A stretch of 5,887 bases of DNA from Anaerolineae bacterium (GCA_020851855.1 JADZBY010000420.1:1-5887); one strand, 5' to 3'; numbered from the stretch's first letter, positions 1-5,409 are shown. Notes: generated from the sequence alone by a model not told the origin. Numbers and translations: made by a program.

Positions 1-176
1 GCCTCGAAGCGGCGGATGAAGTCCGGGTTGTCGGCGTGTTGGGCGAGGATGACTTTCACCGCTACGTCGCGGTTCACGGCGGGCTGGTGGGCGCGGTAGA
101 CGGCGCCGAAGCCGCCCGCCCCGATGCACTCGCGCAATTCGTAGCCCTTGATCGTCCGTCCGCTCAGGTCGGCCAT
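1..176 (-). CDS. Serine/threonine protein kinase, N-terminal part (gene continues beyond the left edge)
   Basis: This is the first 58 codons of a Hanks-type (eukaryotic-like) protein kinase; the rest lies outside the window. The protein starts MADLSGRTIKGYELRECIG and continues into the glycine-rich ATP-binding loop GAGGFGAVYRA (about residues 19-29), followed by VAVKVI, whose lysine is the ATP-anchoring Lys of subdomain II. The ATG at 174-176 is preceded by a strong Shine-Dalgarno GGGAGGT (minus strand, 182-188) five bases upstream, which fixes the start. Kinases of this family phosphorylate Ser/Thr residues of target proteins and often carry C-terminal sensory or membrane domains; which ones cannot be seen here. 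It is separated from the upstream oxidoreductase cluster by a gene remnant and a 275-base gap with its own TATAAT box, so it is probably an independent transcription unit. The family call is very safe; substrate and role are unknown. Confidence 0.93.
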   Translation of the reverse strand, partial: MADLSGRTIKGYELRECIGAGGFGAVYRAHQPAVNRDVAVKVILAQHADNPDFIRRFE

Positions 177-288
177 GAAGGACCTCCCGCATAGTCTAAC
201 AAGACCGTACAGGTGCGCTGACGTGCGGCCGTGTGGCGAAAAGCGCTTCAGCGCCGAAGGCCGTATACCGACGAGGCCATTACGATTC

Positions 289-317
289 ATTATAAGATGG
301 AACACGGCGGCTGGATC
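289..317 (-). promoter_or_regulatory. Possible promoter for the Ser/Thr kinase gene
   Basis: The minus strand has a perfect -10 hexamer TATAAT (289-294) in an otherwise GC-rich gap. A hexamer 17 bases upstream, GATCCA (312-317), is a poor -35 match. Transcription would start near 282 and give a leader of about 105 bases before the kinase ATG at 176. The surrounding 177-451 holds no convincing gene. The -10 is seen; promoter activity is inferred. Confidence 0.35.
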
Positions 318-451
318 TCGTGTCTGAGAGAGGGGCCTATCCGGGAGCACGGCGCAAGCTCGTCCCGCTCCCGGAAGAAGTTAACGACGGCGGTGCTCAG
401 CGCATCATCGTCTCGTAGGCAATGCCGGGGAAGTGACCTACCCCATCGTCC

Positions 452-708
452 TTGCAGGCGTTCGACTGCGCTGCGTTCCACGTCATGAACCGCCAGCTGC
501 CCCCGGTATGTGACCACCTCAGATTCGCTCAGGGGGAAGTCTTTGGCGGCAGCTTCGCGCAGCGCAGGCAAACTTGCATTCACACTGCGAATGTCGTCCA
601 GCGCGTCCGCGCCCTGTTCGACGAACAATTCGTACTTGCGATTGAGCAGGTCTTTGGCCTCTTTGAAGGCAGGCACATCATCCGGCAGCAACGCAGCGCT
701 GTTGACTC
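452..708 (-). pseudogene. Decayed C-terminal remnant of an unrelated protein, possibly BtrH/DUF4872-like
   Basis: One minus-strand frame reads as protein-like from just after the oxidoreductase stop codon: VNSAALLPDDVPAFKEAK at the start, then a charged helical stretch with VEQGADALDDIRSVNASL and FPLSESEVVTYRGQL, ending around VERSAVERLQ near 452. Beyond that the frame becomes low-quality sequence up to a stop at 290-292. There is no start codon or ribosome binding site at the left of this text: the same frame upstream of about 708 is only the antisense-type shadow of the oxidoreductase. It therefore looks like the 3' end of a gene whose 5' part was deleted or replaced when the two genes became abutted. 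The helical pattern with a final E-R-S-A-V-E-R-L reminds me of the C-terminal region of BtrH-domain (DUF4872) proteins, but this is recollection and weak. It may alternatively be an uncharacterised family. It is unlikely to be translated on its own. Confidence 0.5.
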
Positions 709-2325
709 CTAAAGGTTCACCGCGTGTTCGTGAAGGCCAGTTGCGCCACTTGGTCGCACACCGGCAGTTTCTTCGATCTGGGCAGCGCCGTCTTTTTCTA
801 CACAACGTACTGCGAAAGTATGCGGGCCAGGCTGGTAGGGCCAGTCATAGCGCCACAGCACCCATGTCTTGTCCGAGAGAGGATCGCCAAGCTGAGCGTC
901 CACCCATTCCCCTTCATCGCTTTTGACCTGCACTCGGGAAATTCCGCGCGTGCCGGCCCAGGCTATTCCGCCAACCGGGATATAGGCCATGCCATCTCGC
1001 GTGAAGCGTGCATCGACTGCCACGGTATCGATCACCGAAGTGGCCCGCACTCGCGCCTCCTGATCCCAACCTCGTGCCACCCAGTAGCCAGGCTCCCAGG
1101 CGGAAATGAATTCCATGCCCGTGATCCATTTAGGCTGTTTCATGCCGTAGTGATCGGGCACGTGGATGCGCAACGGAAAGCCGTTTCGCACGGGCAGCAG
1201 CTGCCCATCCCAGGCATAGGTCAGCATCACTCGCGGATCGCTGCGGATAAGACTGAGCGCCACGATCTCGTAGAAACCGTCCATACCAGTGATCAGTATG
1301 TGGGTCGCCCCTGGCTTAGGAAGCACGCGATCCAGCAGATGTTGCATGCTTACGCCCGTCCAGCGGGTTGTGCCGATCAGGTCGCCCCCGATGGGGTTGG
1401 AAATGCACGACATGGTAATGTACTGATCAAGCGCCGGGCCAAGCTGGTGCACGTCGTCGAGCGACAGTTCGACAGGGTTTTCGACCAGCCCGGTAATCCG
1501 CAGGCGGTAGGTTGCCGGGTCAACAGGCTGTGGTGCACCTGAATTGATGTCGATGCGGTAGTGTCTGGCTACTGGGGTAATCTCCGGGCGCGTACCTTCC
1601 GCCGGCATGAATCCACTGGGCGTGAGCGTGGGCGGCGGCAGTGTGCTGCCCTCAGGTAGACCAGCCTGGAGAGGGAAAGCGCCGTTTGTTAGTCGCGTAC
1701 TTAGGAACGTGCTCAGGCCGGCCCCTACGACAGTGATCACCGTGGACACGCCGCCTATCTGGATCAGGAACTGGCGACGACTCGTGTTCGTGGTATTCAG
1801 CACCCGCGCGACATTCCTCAGACGCAGCAGTGCGTAACTGTGCACCGTTCCCCACACGGTGAAAGTAGTCAGCAGGAAGATCGCCTGTGCCCATCCCAGC
1901 GTTCGGTTGAGGGATACGATTATCAACAGGGCTGTAACGCCCGCTCCCAGCCCGAGCGCCAGGCCGATTGCCAGCACACGTCGGGACTCTTTGCGTGTCT
2001 GGCTAAATGTCAGGAAGAGAGCGCCGGTGATGGTCAGAACCACGAAAGTCAGCAAGATCGCCATGATCTGCTCGGCGACTTTCGCGGTAGTGTCGGTCGG
2101 GCCGAGGTTCAGGCCGCGAATCACACCGACAATCAGATCGATGCCAAACGTGACCACGGGGCCGGGTAGAATCCGTGCGAGCCAGTCGAACAGGGCAAAC
2201 GGCGCATACTCCACGCCAACGACCGCATACGCCGCAAACAGCACGGCCAACAGCGGAATCGTCAGCAGCGAAGGAACAAGAACACGCATGAGCAAAGGCA
2301 ATCTGGGGAAGCTGGTTGCACTCAT
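709..2325 (-). CDS. Membrane-anchored molybdopterin-dependent oxidoreductase, sulfite oxidase superfamily
   Basis: This 538-residue enzyme has three parts. Residues 1-180 contain four strong membrane helices (about 13-35, 85-107, 117-138, 146-168) and a weaker segment at 52-74. Next is a twin-arginine motif SRRQFL (182-187) followed by a hydrophobic helix (188-209), which reads as an internal Tat signal. Residues 255-415 are the molybdopterin domain: ITMSCISNPIGG places the molybdenum-ligating cysteine at C307, followed by TTRWTGVSM, NGFPLRIHVPDHYG and KQPKWI, all typical of the family. Residues 425-537 match the Ig-like Mo-co dimerisation domain. The catalytic part would thus be outside the cytoplasmic membrane. 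The family includes sulfite oxidases/dehydrogenases and, more distantly, the methionine sulfoxide reductase MsrP; the substrate cannot be read from sequence. The start is supported by AAGAAGG (2334-2340) eight bases before the ATG. No haem or redox partner gene is nearby, and only one histidine (H162) lies in the membrane part. The C-terminus looks complete. Confidence 0.93.
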   Translation of the reverse strand: MSATSFPRLPLLMRVLVPSLLTIPLLAVLFAAYAVVGVEYAPFALFDWLARILPGPVVTFGIDLIVGVIRGLNLGPTDTTAKVAEQIMAILLTFVVLTITGALFLTFSQTRKESRRVLAIGLALGLGAGVTALLIIVSLNRTLGWAQAIFLLTTFTVWGTVHSYALLRLRNVARVLNTTNTSRRQFLIQIGGVSTVITVVGAGLSTFLSTRLTNGAFPLQAGLPEGSTLPPPTLTPSGFMPAEGTRPEITPVARHYRIDINSGAPQPVDPATYRLRITGLVENPVELSLDDVHQLGPALDQYITMSCISNPIGGDLIGTTRWTGVSMQHLLDRVLPKPGATHILITGMDGFYEIVALSLIRSDPRVMLTYAWDGQLLPVRNGFPLRIHVPDHYGMKQPKWITGMEFISAWEPGYWVARGWDQEARVRATSVIDTVAVDARFTRDGMAYIPVGGIAWAGTRGISRVQVKSDEGEWVDAQLGDPLSDKTWVLWRYDWPYQPGPHTFAVRCVEKDGAAQIEETAGVRPSGATGLHEHAVNL

Positions 2326-2342
2326 CGGCGTTACCTTCTTTC

Positions 2343-2373
2343 GTGGGCAGAAGATGTACTATCTTCTGCCCAC
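2343..2373 (-). promoter_or_regulatory. Perfect 13-bp stem-loop between the Met-rich gene and the oxidoreductase gene
   Basis: Arms GTGGGCAGAAGAT (2343-2355) and ATCTTCTGCCCAC (2361-2373) are exactly complementary, with a five-base loop. No T-tract follows on either strand, so it does not look like an intrinsic terminator. In the minus-strand transcript it sits 17 bases after the stop of the Met-rich gene and ends two bases before the purine run holding the oxidoreductase Shine-Dalgarno. It could protect the 3' end of the upstream cistron from exonucleases, or limit translation of the downstream one. Structure is seen; role is inferred. Confidence 0.7.
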
Positions 2374-2389
2374 AGACGAGCGAACCGCG

Positions 2390-2812
2390 CTATTGCATCA
2401 TCATCTTGGCGCTGATCGTGTTGTAGAGAAATGCCTCTATTTCGGCGCGCAGCGTGGTGCAGCCCTCCGGTTCGTCCTGCACGTTGCCCGGCTGCAGCAT
2501 CGTCATCATGGCGTCCTGCGTTGCCATCATCATACTTTCGGGTGTGCCCATCATAGCGTCGGACGTGGCTTCCATCATGCTGTCGGCCATCATCGCTTCA
2601 AACCACGGTTTGAACTGGCCTTTTTCCAGCGTCGACACATCCATCATGGATTTGAAGCCGTAATCGTGCTCGGCGATATACAGCATGAGTACGAGGGTAG
2701 AATCACAGGTGAGCATGTCACCCTGTGCCTGGCTAACACGGGGAGCGGGCAGGGCCAGTGCGAAGGCGGTCACGGTAGCACACAGTCCAAGGATCAACAG
2801 ACGGTTTCGCAT
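2390..2812 (-). CDS. Small secreted methionine-rich protein of unknown family
   Basis: The 140-residue product starts with a Sec-type signal peptide: basic MRNR, a hydrophobic core to about residue 22, and a likely cleavage after SQA (residue 29). The mature part of about 110 residues contains 19 methionines (about 17 percent), mostly in pairs or triplets at 56-57, 74-75, 79-80, 87-88, 94-96, 102-105 and 137-139. Between 74 and 105 the clusters recur every five to eight residues, so in a helix they could line one face. Two cysteines remain (C36, C118) and could form a disulfide. The start has a good Shine-Dalgarno, GAAAGGAAA (2818-2826). It lies between a two-component system and a molybdenum oxidoreductase on the same strand, 64 bases before the latter. 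I do not recognise the family. Plausible roles are sacrificial oxidant scavenging, as known for MrpX, or copper(I) binding through Met clusters. Secretion is well supported, function is not. Confidence 0.85.
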   Translation of the reverse strand: MRNRLLILGLCATVTAFALALPAPRVSQAQGDMLTCDSTLVLMLYIAEHDYGFKSMMDVSTLEKGQFKPWFEAMMADSMMEATSDAMMGTPESMMMATQDAMMTMLQPGNVQDEPEGCTTLRAEIEAFLYNTISAKMMMQ

Positions 2813-2835
2813 CGAGATTTCCTTTCGGTAGAAGT

Positions 2836-2864
2836 GTTTAATCCCGTGATCACTGTAAGGTCAG
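2836..2864 (-). promoter_or_regulatory. Candidate activator-dependent promoter upstream of the Met-rich gene
   Basis: Directly downstream (minus strand) of the tandem 11-bp units there is a -35-like CTGACC (2859-2864), a 17-base spacer and a weak -10-like TTAAAC (2836-2841). Both hexamers are poor matches to the sigma70 consensus, which would fit a promoter that needs an activator bound just upstream. The spacer contains the palindrome GTGATCAC (2846-2853). The predicted start would leave a leader of only about 17 bases that still includes the ribosome binding site. The call rests on position more than on hexamer quality. Confidence 0.35.
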
Positions 2865-2866
2865 GA

Positions 2867-2910
2867 GATTACGGAGAAATGTCGCAATTCTTACGAAAGG
2901 ATTACGAGAT
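2867..2910 (-). promoter_or_regulatory. Four tandem 11-bp units, likely OmpR/PhoB-family response regulator binding array
   Basis: Read on the plus strand, the 44 bases split into GATTACGGAGA (2867), AATGTCGCAAT (2878), TCTTACGAAAG (2889) and GATTACGAGAT (2900). Units 1, 3 and 4 share TTACG; unit 2 is degenerate but keeps the T at position 3 and CG at positions 6-7. An 11-bp phase of direct repeats is the classic layout of sites for OmpR/PhoB-type winged-helix dimers, and such a regulator is encoded by the first gene of this cluster. The array begins immediately after the kinase stop codon and lies upstream of the Met-rich gene, so it probably gives that gene and the oxidoreductase their own regulated promoter. 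Confidence 0.55.
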
Positions 2911-4170
2911 TCAGCGGGACATGGACTGAGCTTCAAGAGGAAGCGAAAAGGTGAAGGTTGTTCCTTGTTCGGGCGTACTTTCGACCCAGATCATGCCGCC
3001 ATGCGCTTCCACGAAGGCGCGGGCAATGGCCAGGCCAAGCCCTGCTCCCCGGTGTGTCCGTTCGTCTTGAATTGTGTCCTGGGTACGCGATGCTTCTGCC
3101 TGGTAGAAGCGCTCGAAAATGCGGGGCATATCCGCTGGGATGATGGCCGGCCCGGCATTGTGGACGCTGACATGGACAGCCTGCCCATCCCGCTTTGCGC
3201 ACAAGGTAATCACACTTTGGGCGGGGGCGTAACGCTGCGCATTGTCCAGCAAGTTGTACAGTACGCGCTGAATCTTTTCCGGGACCATCTGCACGGTATC
3301 GATACCACTTTCCACACTGCCCTGCAGTTTTATCGCCCGGCGGTTTGCCTGCGCTGCCAGGCTGCCGAGCGTATCGGAGATAAGGTCCCGTAGCGAGACG
3401 GGTTCCTTGTTCATATCCATCTGGCCGAGATCGGCGCGGCTCAGGGTGAATAGGTCGTCGATGAGGCGGCTAAGGCTCTCGACTTCGTGCTGCGAACTGC
3501 GGATGTAGCGGGTGATTGTTGCTGGATCGGATACCACACCGTCGAGAATTGCCTCGTGCATCCCCCGGATTGCCGCCAGCGGCGTGCGCAGATCGTGGGA
3601 AATCCAGGCGATCAGATCGCGCCGGGACTGCGCTAACTGGTGTTTCTGCTCTTCGGCCTGTTCGAGTGCTGCCGCCATCTGGTTGAAACGTGCAATCAGG
3701 CGCGCCAGTTCATCGTTGCCCTGCACGGGCAGGCGCACCTGCAAATCGCCGTGGCCAAGCCGATTCACCGCGTCGGAGAGACTCTGTACGCGCTCGATGA
3801 TGGGCTGCGCGGTAAACCACACCGCAATGATGCCGATGACACTGGCGAAGATGAGCAGCGCCACCGTCAGCACCAGATCATGCTGGCTGATAAACATCAG
3901 CTCGGCGACCAACCACACATTGACGACTACCAGGAGTACCAGCAGCACAAGGGCTGCCAGCAGCGCAAAGCGAATGCTGCGCGAACGCTGAAGGATACCC
4001 GTGTAACGCAGCAGCGCAGATACTGCCACCGTCGCCCCGCCCGAGCTCCCCATGAACAGGAATAGCTGTTCCAAATCGGCGGCGGGCGGGTTCAGGTTCG
4101 GGACGACAATCAACATCGCCAGTCCAAAGGCGGCCAGAACCGTGGCAGCGAACAGAATTACCGTGCGCAT
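2911..4170 (-). CDS. Sensor histidine kinase with four membrane helices, HAMP, HisKA and HATPase domains
   Basis: The 419-residue product has membrane helices at about 2-23, 39-55, 67-90 and 98-120, joined by very short loops. No sizeable extracytoplasmic sensor domain exists, which suggests signal detection in or at the membrane. A HAMP linker follows (about 120-172), then the dimerisation/phosphoacceptor helix with ISHDLRTPLAAI (phosphorylated His at H192) and the ATPase domain: N-box YNLLDNAQRYAP (N306, N310), a G1-like VHNAGPAI (338-343) in which the usual DxGxG aspartate is Asn, F-box IFERFYQ (351-357), and G2 box GAGLGLAIA (375-383). It should autophosphorylate and pass the phosphate to the regulator encoded 3 nt upstream, so the two are co-transcribed. 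The positive-inside rule fits this topology (Arg-rich loop 55-67 in the cytoplasm). The stimulus is unknown; context suggests envelope or oxidative stress. The N-for-D change occurs in other kinases of this group as far as I know and need not abolish activity. Confidence 0.95.
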   Translation of the reverse strand: MRTVILFAATVLAAFGLAMLIVVPNLNPPAADLEQLFLFMGSSGGATVAVSALLRYTGILQRSRSIRFALLAALVLLVLLVVVNVWLVAELMFISQHDLVLTVALLIFASVIGIIAVWFTAQPIIERVQSLSDAVNRLGHGDLQVRLPVQGNDELARLIARFNQMAAALEQAEEQKHQLAQSRRDLIAWISHDLRTPLAAIRGMHEAILDGVVSDPATITRYIRSSQHEVESLSRLIDDLFTLSRADLGQMDMNKEPVSLRDLISDTLGSLAAQANRRAIKLQGSVESGIDTVQMVPEKIQRVLYNLLDNAQRYAPAQSVITLCAKRDGQAVHVSVHNAGPAIIPADMPRIFERFYQAEASRTQDTIQDERTHRGAGLGLAIARAFVEAHGGMIWVESTPEQGTTFTFSLPLEAQSMSR

Positions 4171-4173
4171 CGC

Positions 4174-4890
4174 TCAGGTTACCTCGAACTTATAGCCAAC
4201 GCCCCATACGGTGTGCACAAACGCCGGATGCGCAGGGTCAGCTTCGATTTTCTCACGCAGCCGCCGGATATGGACAGTGACCGTGCTGGCGTCTCCGTAG
4301 AATTCCATTCCCCAGACGCGATCCAGGAGTTGCTCGCGGGTGAACACCTGGCCGGCATGACGGGCAAGCGTATACAGCAGCTCAAATTCCTTGGCGGTCA
4401 GGGGCACCGAAATGCCATTCAGCAGTACCTGGCGGCGGGCCGGATCGATGTTGAGCGTCCCAATGCTGAGCGCGTTTTCGACCCTATCGAAATGAGGCTG
4501 ACCACGGCGCAGAACCGCTTTCGCACGTGCAACCAGTTCGCGCGGGCTGAAGGGTTTCACCACGTAATCATCGACGCCTTGCGAAAAGCCGGTCAGGCGG
4601 TCGGATTCGTCTCCCCTTGCAGTCAGCGCAATAATCGGCACACTGCTGGAAGTCGTCATCTGCTGTGGAGAGAGTGGTTCGCGCACTGCACGCGCAATGG
4701 CGAAACCATCCAGGCCCGGCAGCATGATATCCAGAATGACGAGATCGATGGCCTGCTCGTGCAGCGCCACCAGTGCTGACGGGCCGCTGATGGCCTCCAG
4801 GACGCTAAAGCCCTCCACCTCGAGGTACTTCCGCACCACTTCACGGATTGCCGAGTCATCCTCGACAACAAGTATCTTCTTGTCCTTCAT
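4174..4890 (-). CDS. OmpR/PhoB-family response regulator
   Basis: The 238-residue protein has a receiver domain (1-127) with acidic pocket D11/D12, phosphoacceptor D54 in VILDIMLPGLDG, switch Thr T90 and conserved K112 in VVKPFSPREL. It is followed by a winged-helix DNA-binding domain (about 143-236) with PLTAKEFELLYTLARHAGQ, the recognition-helix region STVTVHIRRLREKI and the terminal WGVGYKFE hairpin. Between helix 3 and strand 4 of the receiver there is an extra Ser/Thr/Gln-rich stretch of about 10-12 residues (about 72-83) that most family members lack. The ATG (4888-4890) follows only a weak Shine-Dalgarno (AGGTTGGC). It is the first gene of the cluster, 3 nt before the kinase, and is the obvious candidate to bind the 11-bp repeats upstream of the Met-rich gene. 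No similar array is seen in front of its own promoter. Confidence 0.96.
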   Translation of the reverse strand: MKDKKILVVEDDSAIREVVRKYLEVEGFSVLEAISGPSALVALHEQAIDLVILDIMLPGLDGFAIARAVREPLSPQQMTTSSSVPIIALTARGDESDRLTGFSQGVDDYVVKPFSPRELVARAKAVLRRGQPHFDRVENALSIGTLNIDPARRQVLLNGISVPLTAKEFELLYTLARHAGQVFTREQLLDRVWGMEFYGDASTVTVHIRRLREKIEADPAHPAFVHTVWGVGYKFEVT

Positions 4891-4922
4891 GCCAACCTGC
4901 TGCTCCAGAAGACCCTATCGGG

Positions 4923-4951
4923 ATTGTAAGACGCATCAGACGCAAATCCAA
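4923..4951 (-). promoter_or_regulatory. Likely sigma70-type promoter of the response regulator/kinase operon
   Basis: On the minus strand TTGGAT (4946-4951, three of six consensus bases including TTG) is followed after exactly 17 bases by TACAAT (4923-4928, five of six). Transcription would begin near 4916, giving a leader of about 26 bases before the ATG at 4890. The spacer contains a short direct repeat, TGCGTCT twice, nine bases apart. The position immediately before the first gene of the cluster supports the call. Confidence 0.6.
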
Positions 4952-4964
4952 GCGCTGTGTTCAG
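4952..4964. repeat. 13-bp exact direct repeat, second copy at 5352-5364
   Basis: GCGCTGTGTTCAG occurs at 4952-4964, touching the -35 of the regulator promoter, and again at 5352-5364, exactly 400 bases away in the same orientation and overlapping the start of the palindrome at 5361. The MITE-like element lies between the two copies. It could be a shared protein-binding site, or a trace of a duplication or insertion; chance is possible. Confidence 0.4.
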
Positions 4965-5122
4965 ATTCCCTGTAGCCGCTATGTCCTTCTCGCCATACGA
5001 CCGTCTACCAGTGCGTTCGGGGTAGTCCGAAATCCTCTGAGCGCTGTTCCCGACCGAGACACCCCTTTCCTTCCTTCCACCGACGGCTACGAAAGCGGAG
5101 CGCCCCAAACGGGAAGTGTTGC
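4965..5122. other. Intergenic sequence without a recognisable gene
   Basis: I see no convincing coding sequence or RNA gene here in either direction. Short open frames cross it, but none has a plausible ribosome binding site or protein-like composition. It is the left flank of the MITE-like element. Confidence 0.5.
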
Positions 5123-5280
5123 TAGGGTGTGTCTGCAAAGCCCGTTTTCGTGTTGACCCTCACTCCCCCGGCCCCTCTCTCCCTCATGGCGAGAGGGGAG
5201 AAAAAGCGGGAATCCTGGGTTTCCGCACCCCTCTCCATGAGGGAGAGGGGCCGGGGGTGAGGGTTTGCAGACACACTTTA
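5123..5280. mobile_element. MITE-like palindromic element with 13-bp terminal inverted repeats and flanking TA
   Basis: Outer ends GTGTGTCTGCAAA (5127-5139) and TTTGCAGACACAC (5264-5276) are perfectly complementary. Inside, arm 5157-5189 (CCCTCACTCCCCCGGCCCC then TCTCTCCCTCATGG) pairs with 5235-5263 apart from two 2-base insertions. Further in, GAGAGGGG/CCCCTCTC (5191-5198, 5228-5235) and GCGGGAA/TTTCCGC (5206-5212, 5220-5226) continue the fold, so the whole element can form one long hairpin. It is too short to encode a transposase. TA dinucleotides stand symmetrically two bases outside both ends (5123-5124, 5279-5280), as expected for a TA-targeting (IS630/Tc1-mariner type) element, though the terminal GG and TT do not pair. 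To my knowledge, similar CCCTCACCCCCGGCCCC palindromes are common in Chloroflexota genomes. The structure is certain; mobility is inferred. Confidence 0.75.
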
Positions 5281-5360
5281 ATTCCACCGAACTGGAACAA
5301 CGTGGTGAGGTCGGTACAGTGGCGCACCGGGCACCCGACGAGGTGATCAGGGCGCTGTGT

Positions 5361-5383
5361 TCAGCGTACGCTGCGTGCGCTGA
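5361..5383. repeat. 23-bp imperfect palindrome
   Basis: Arms TCAGCGTACGC (5361-5371) and GCGTGCGCTGA (5373-5383) around a single central T match at ten of eleven positions, the exception being a T-G pair. The one-base centre is more like an operator for a symmetric dimer than an RNA hairpin. It lies 27 bases beyond the stop codon of the putative remnant at 5410-5598, so a weak terminator without a T-tract is an alternative. Confidence 0.5.
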
Positions 5384-5409
5384 AGGTCAAAATCGGTGCC
5401 TGTAAGAAC

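Noticed and set aside
724..1542. Plus-strand open frame of 272 codons
   Set aside because: It is antisense to the molybdopterin domain and has no domain-like features.
2343..2373. Intrinsic terminator at the intercistronic hairpin
   Set aside because: No T-run follows the stem on either strand, and a same-strand gene with its own ribosome binding site follows at once.
2500..2660. CAT/ATC-rich repetitive DNA as a tandem repeat or CRISPR-like array
   Set aside because: The repetition is explained by clustered methionine codons (ATG, seen as CAT on the plus strand) in the Met-rich gene; there are no regular repeat-spacer units.
1859..2929. Long plus-strand open frame of 356 codons
   Set aside because: It is antisense to the oxidoreductase and Met-rich genes, which have clear domains and ribosome binding sites. 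Its translation is Arg/Thr/Ser- and then His-rich, typical of a shadow frame.
3512..4065. Plus-strand open frames opposite the histidine kinase
   Set aside because: They are shadows of a well-defined histidine kinase gene; composition is Arg/Ser/Cys- or His/Gln-rich without motifs.
5116..5346. Open frames crossing the MITE-like element on both strands
   Set aside because: They translate the GC-rich palindrome (Pro-Gly-Pro-Ser and His-Glu-Gly-Glu type text), a well-known source of spurious predicted proteins.
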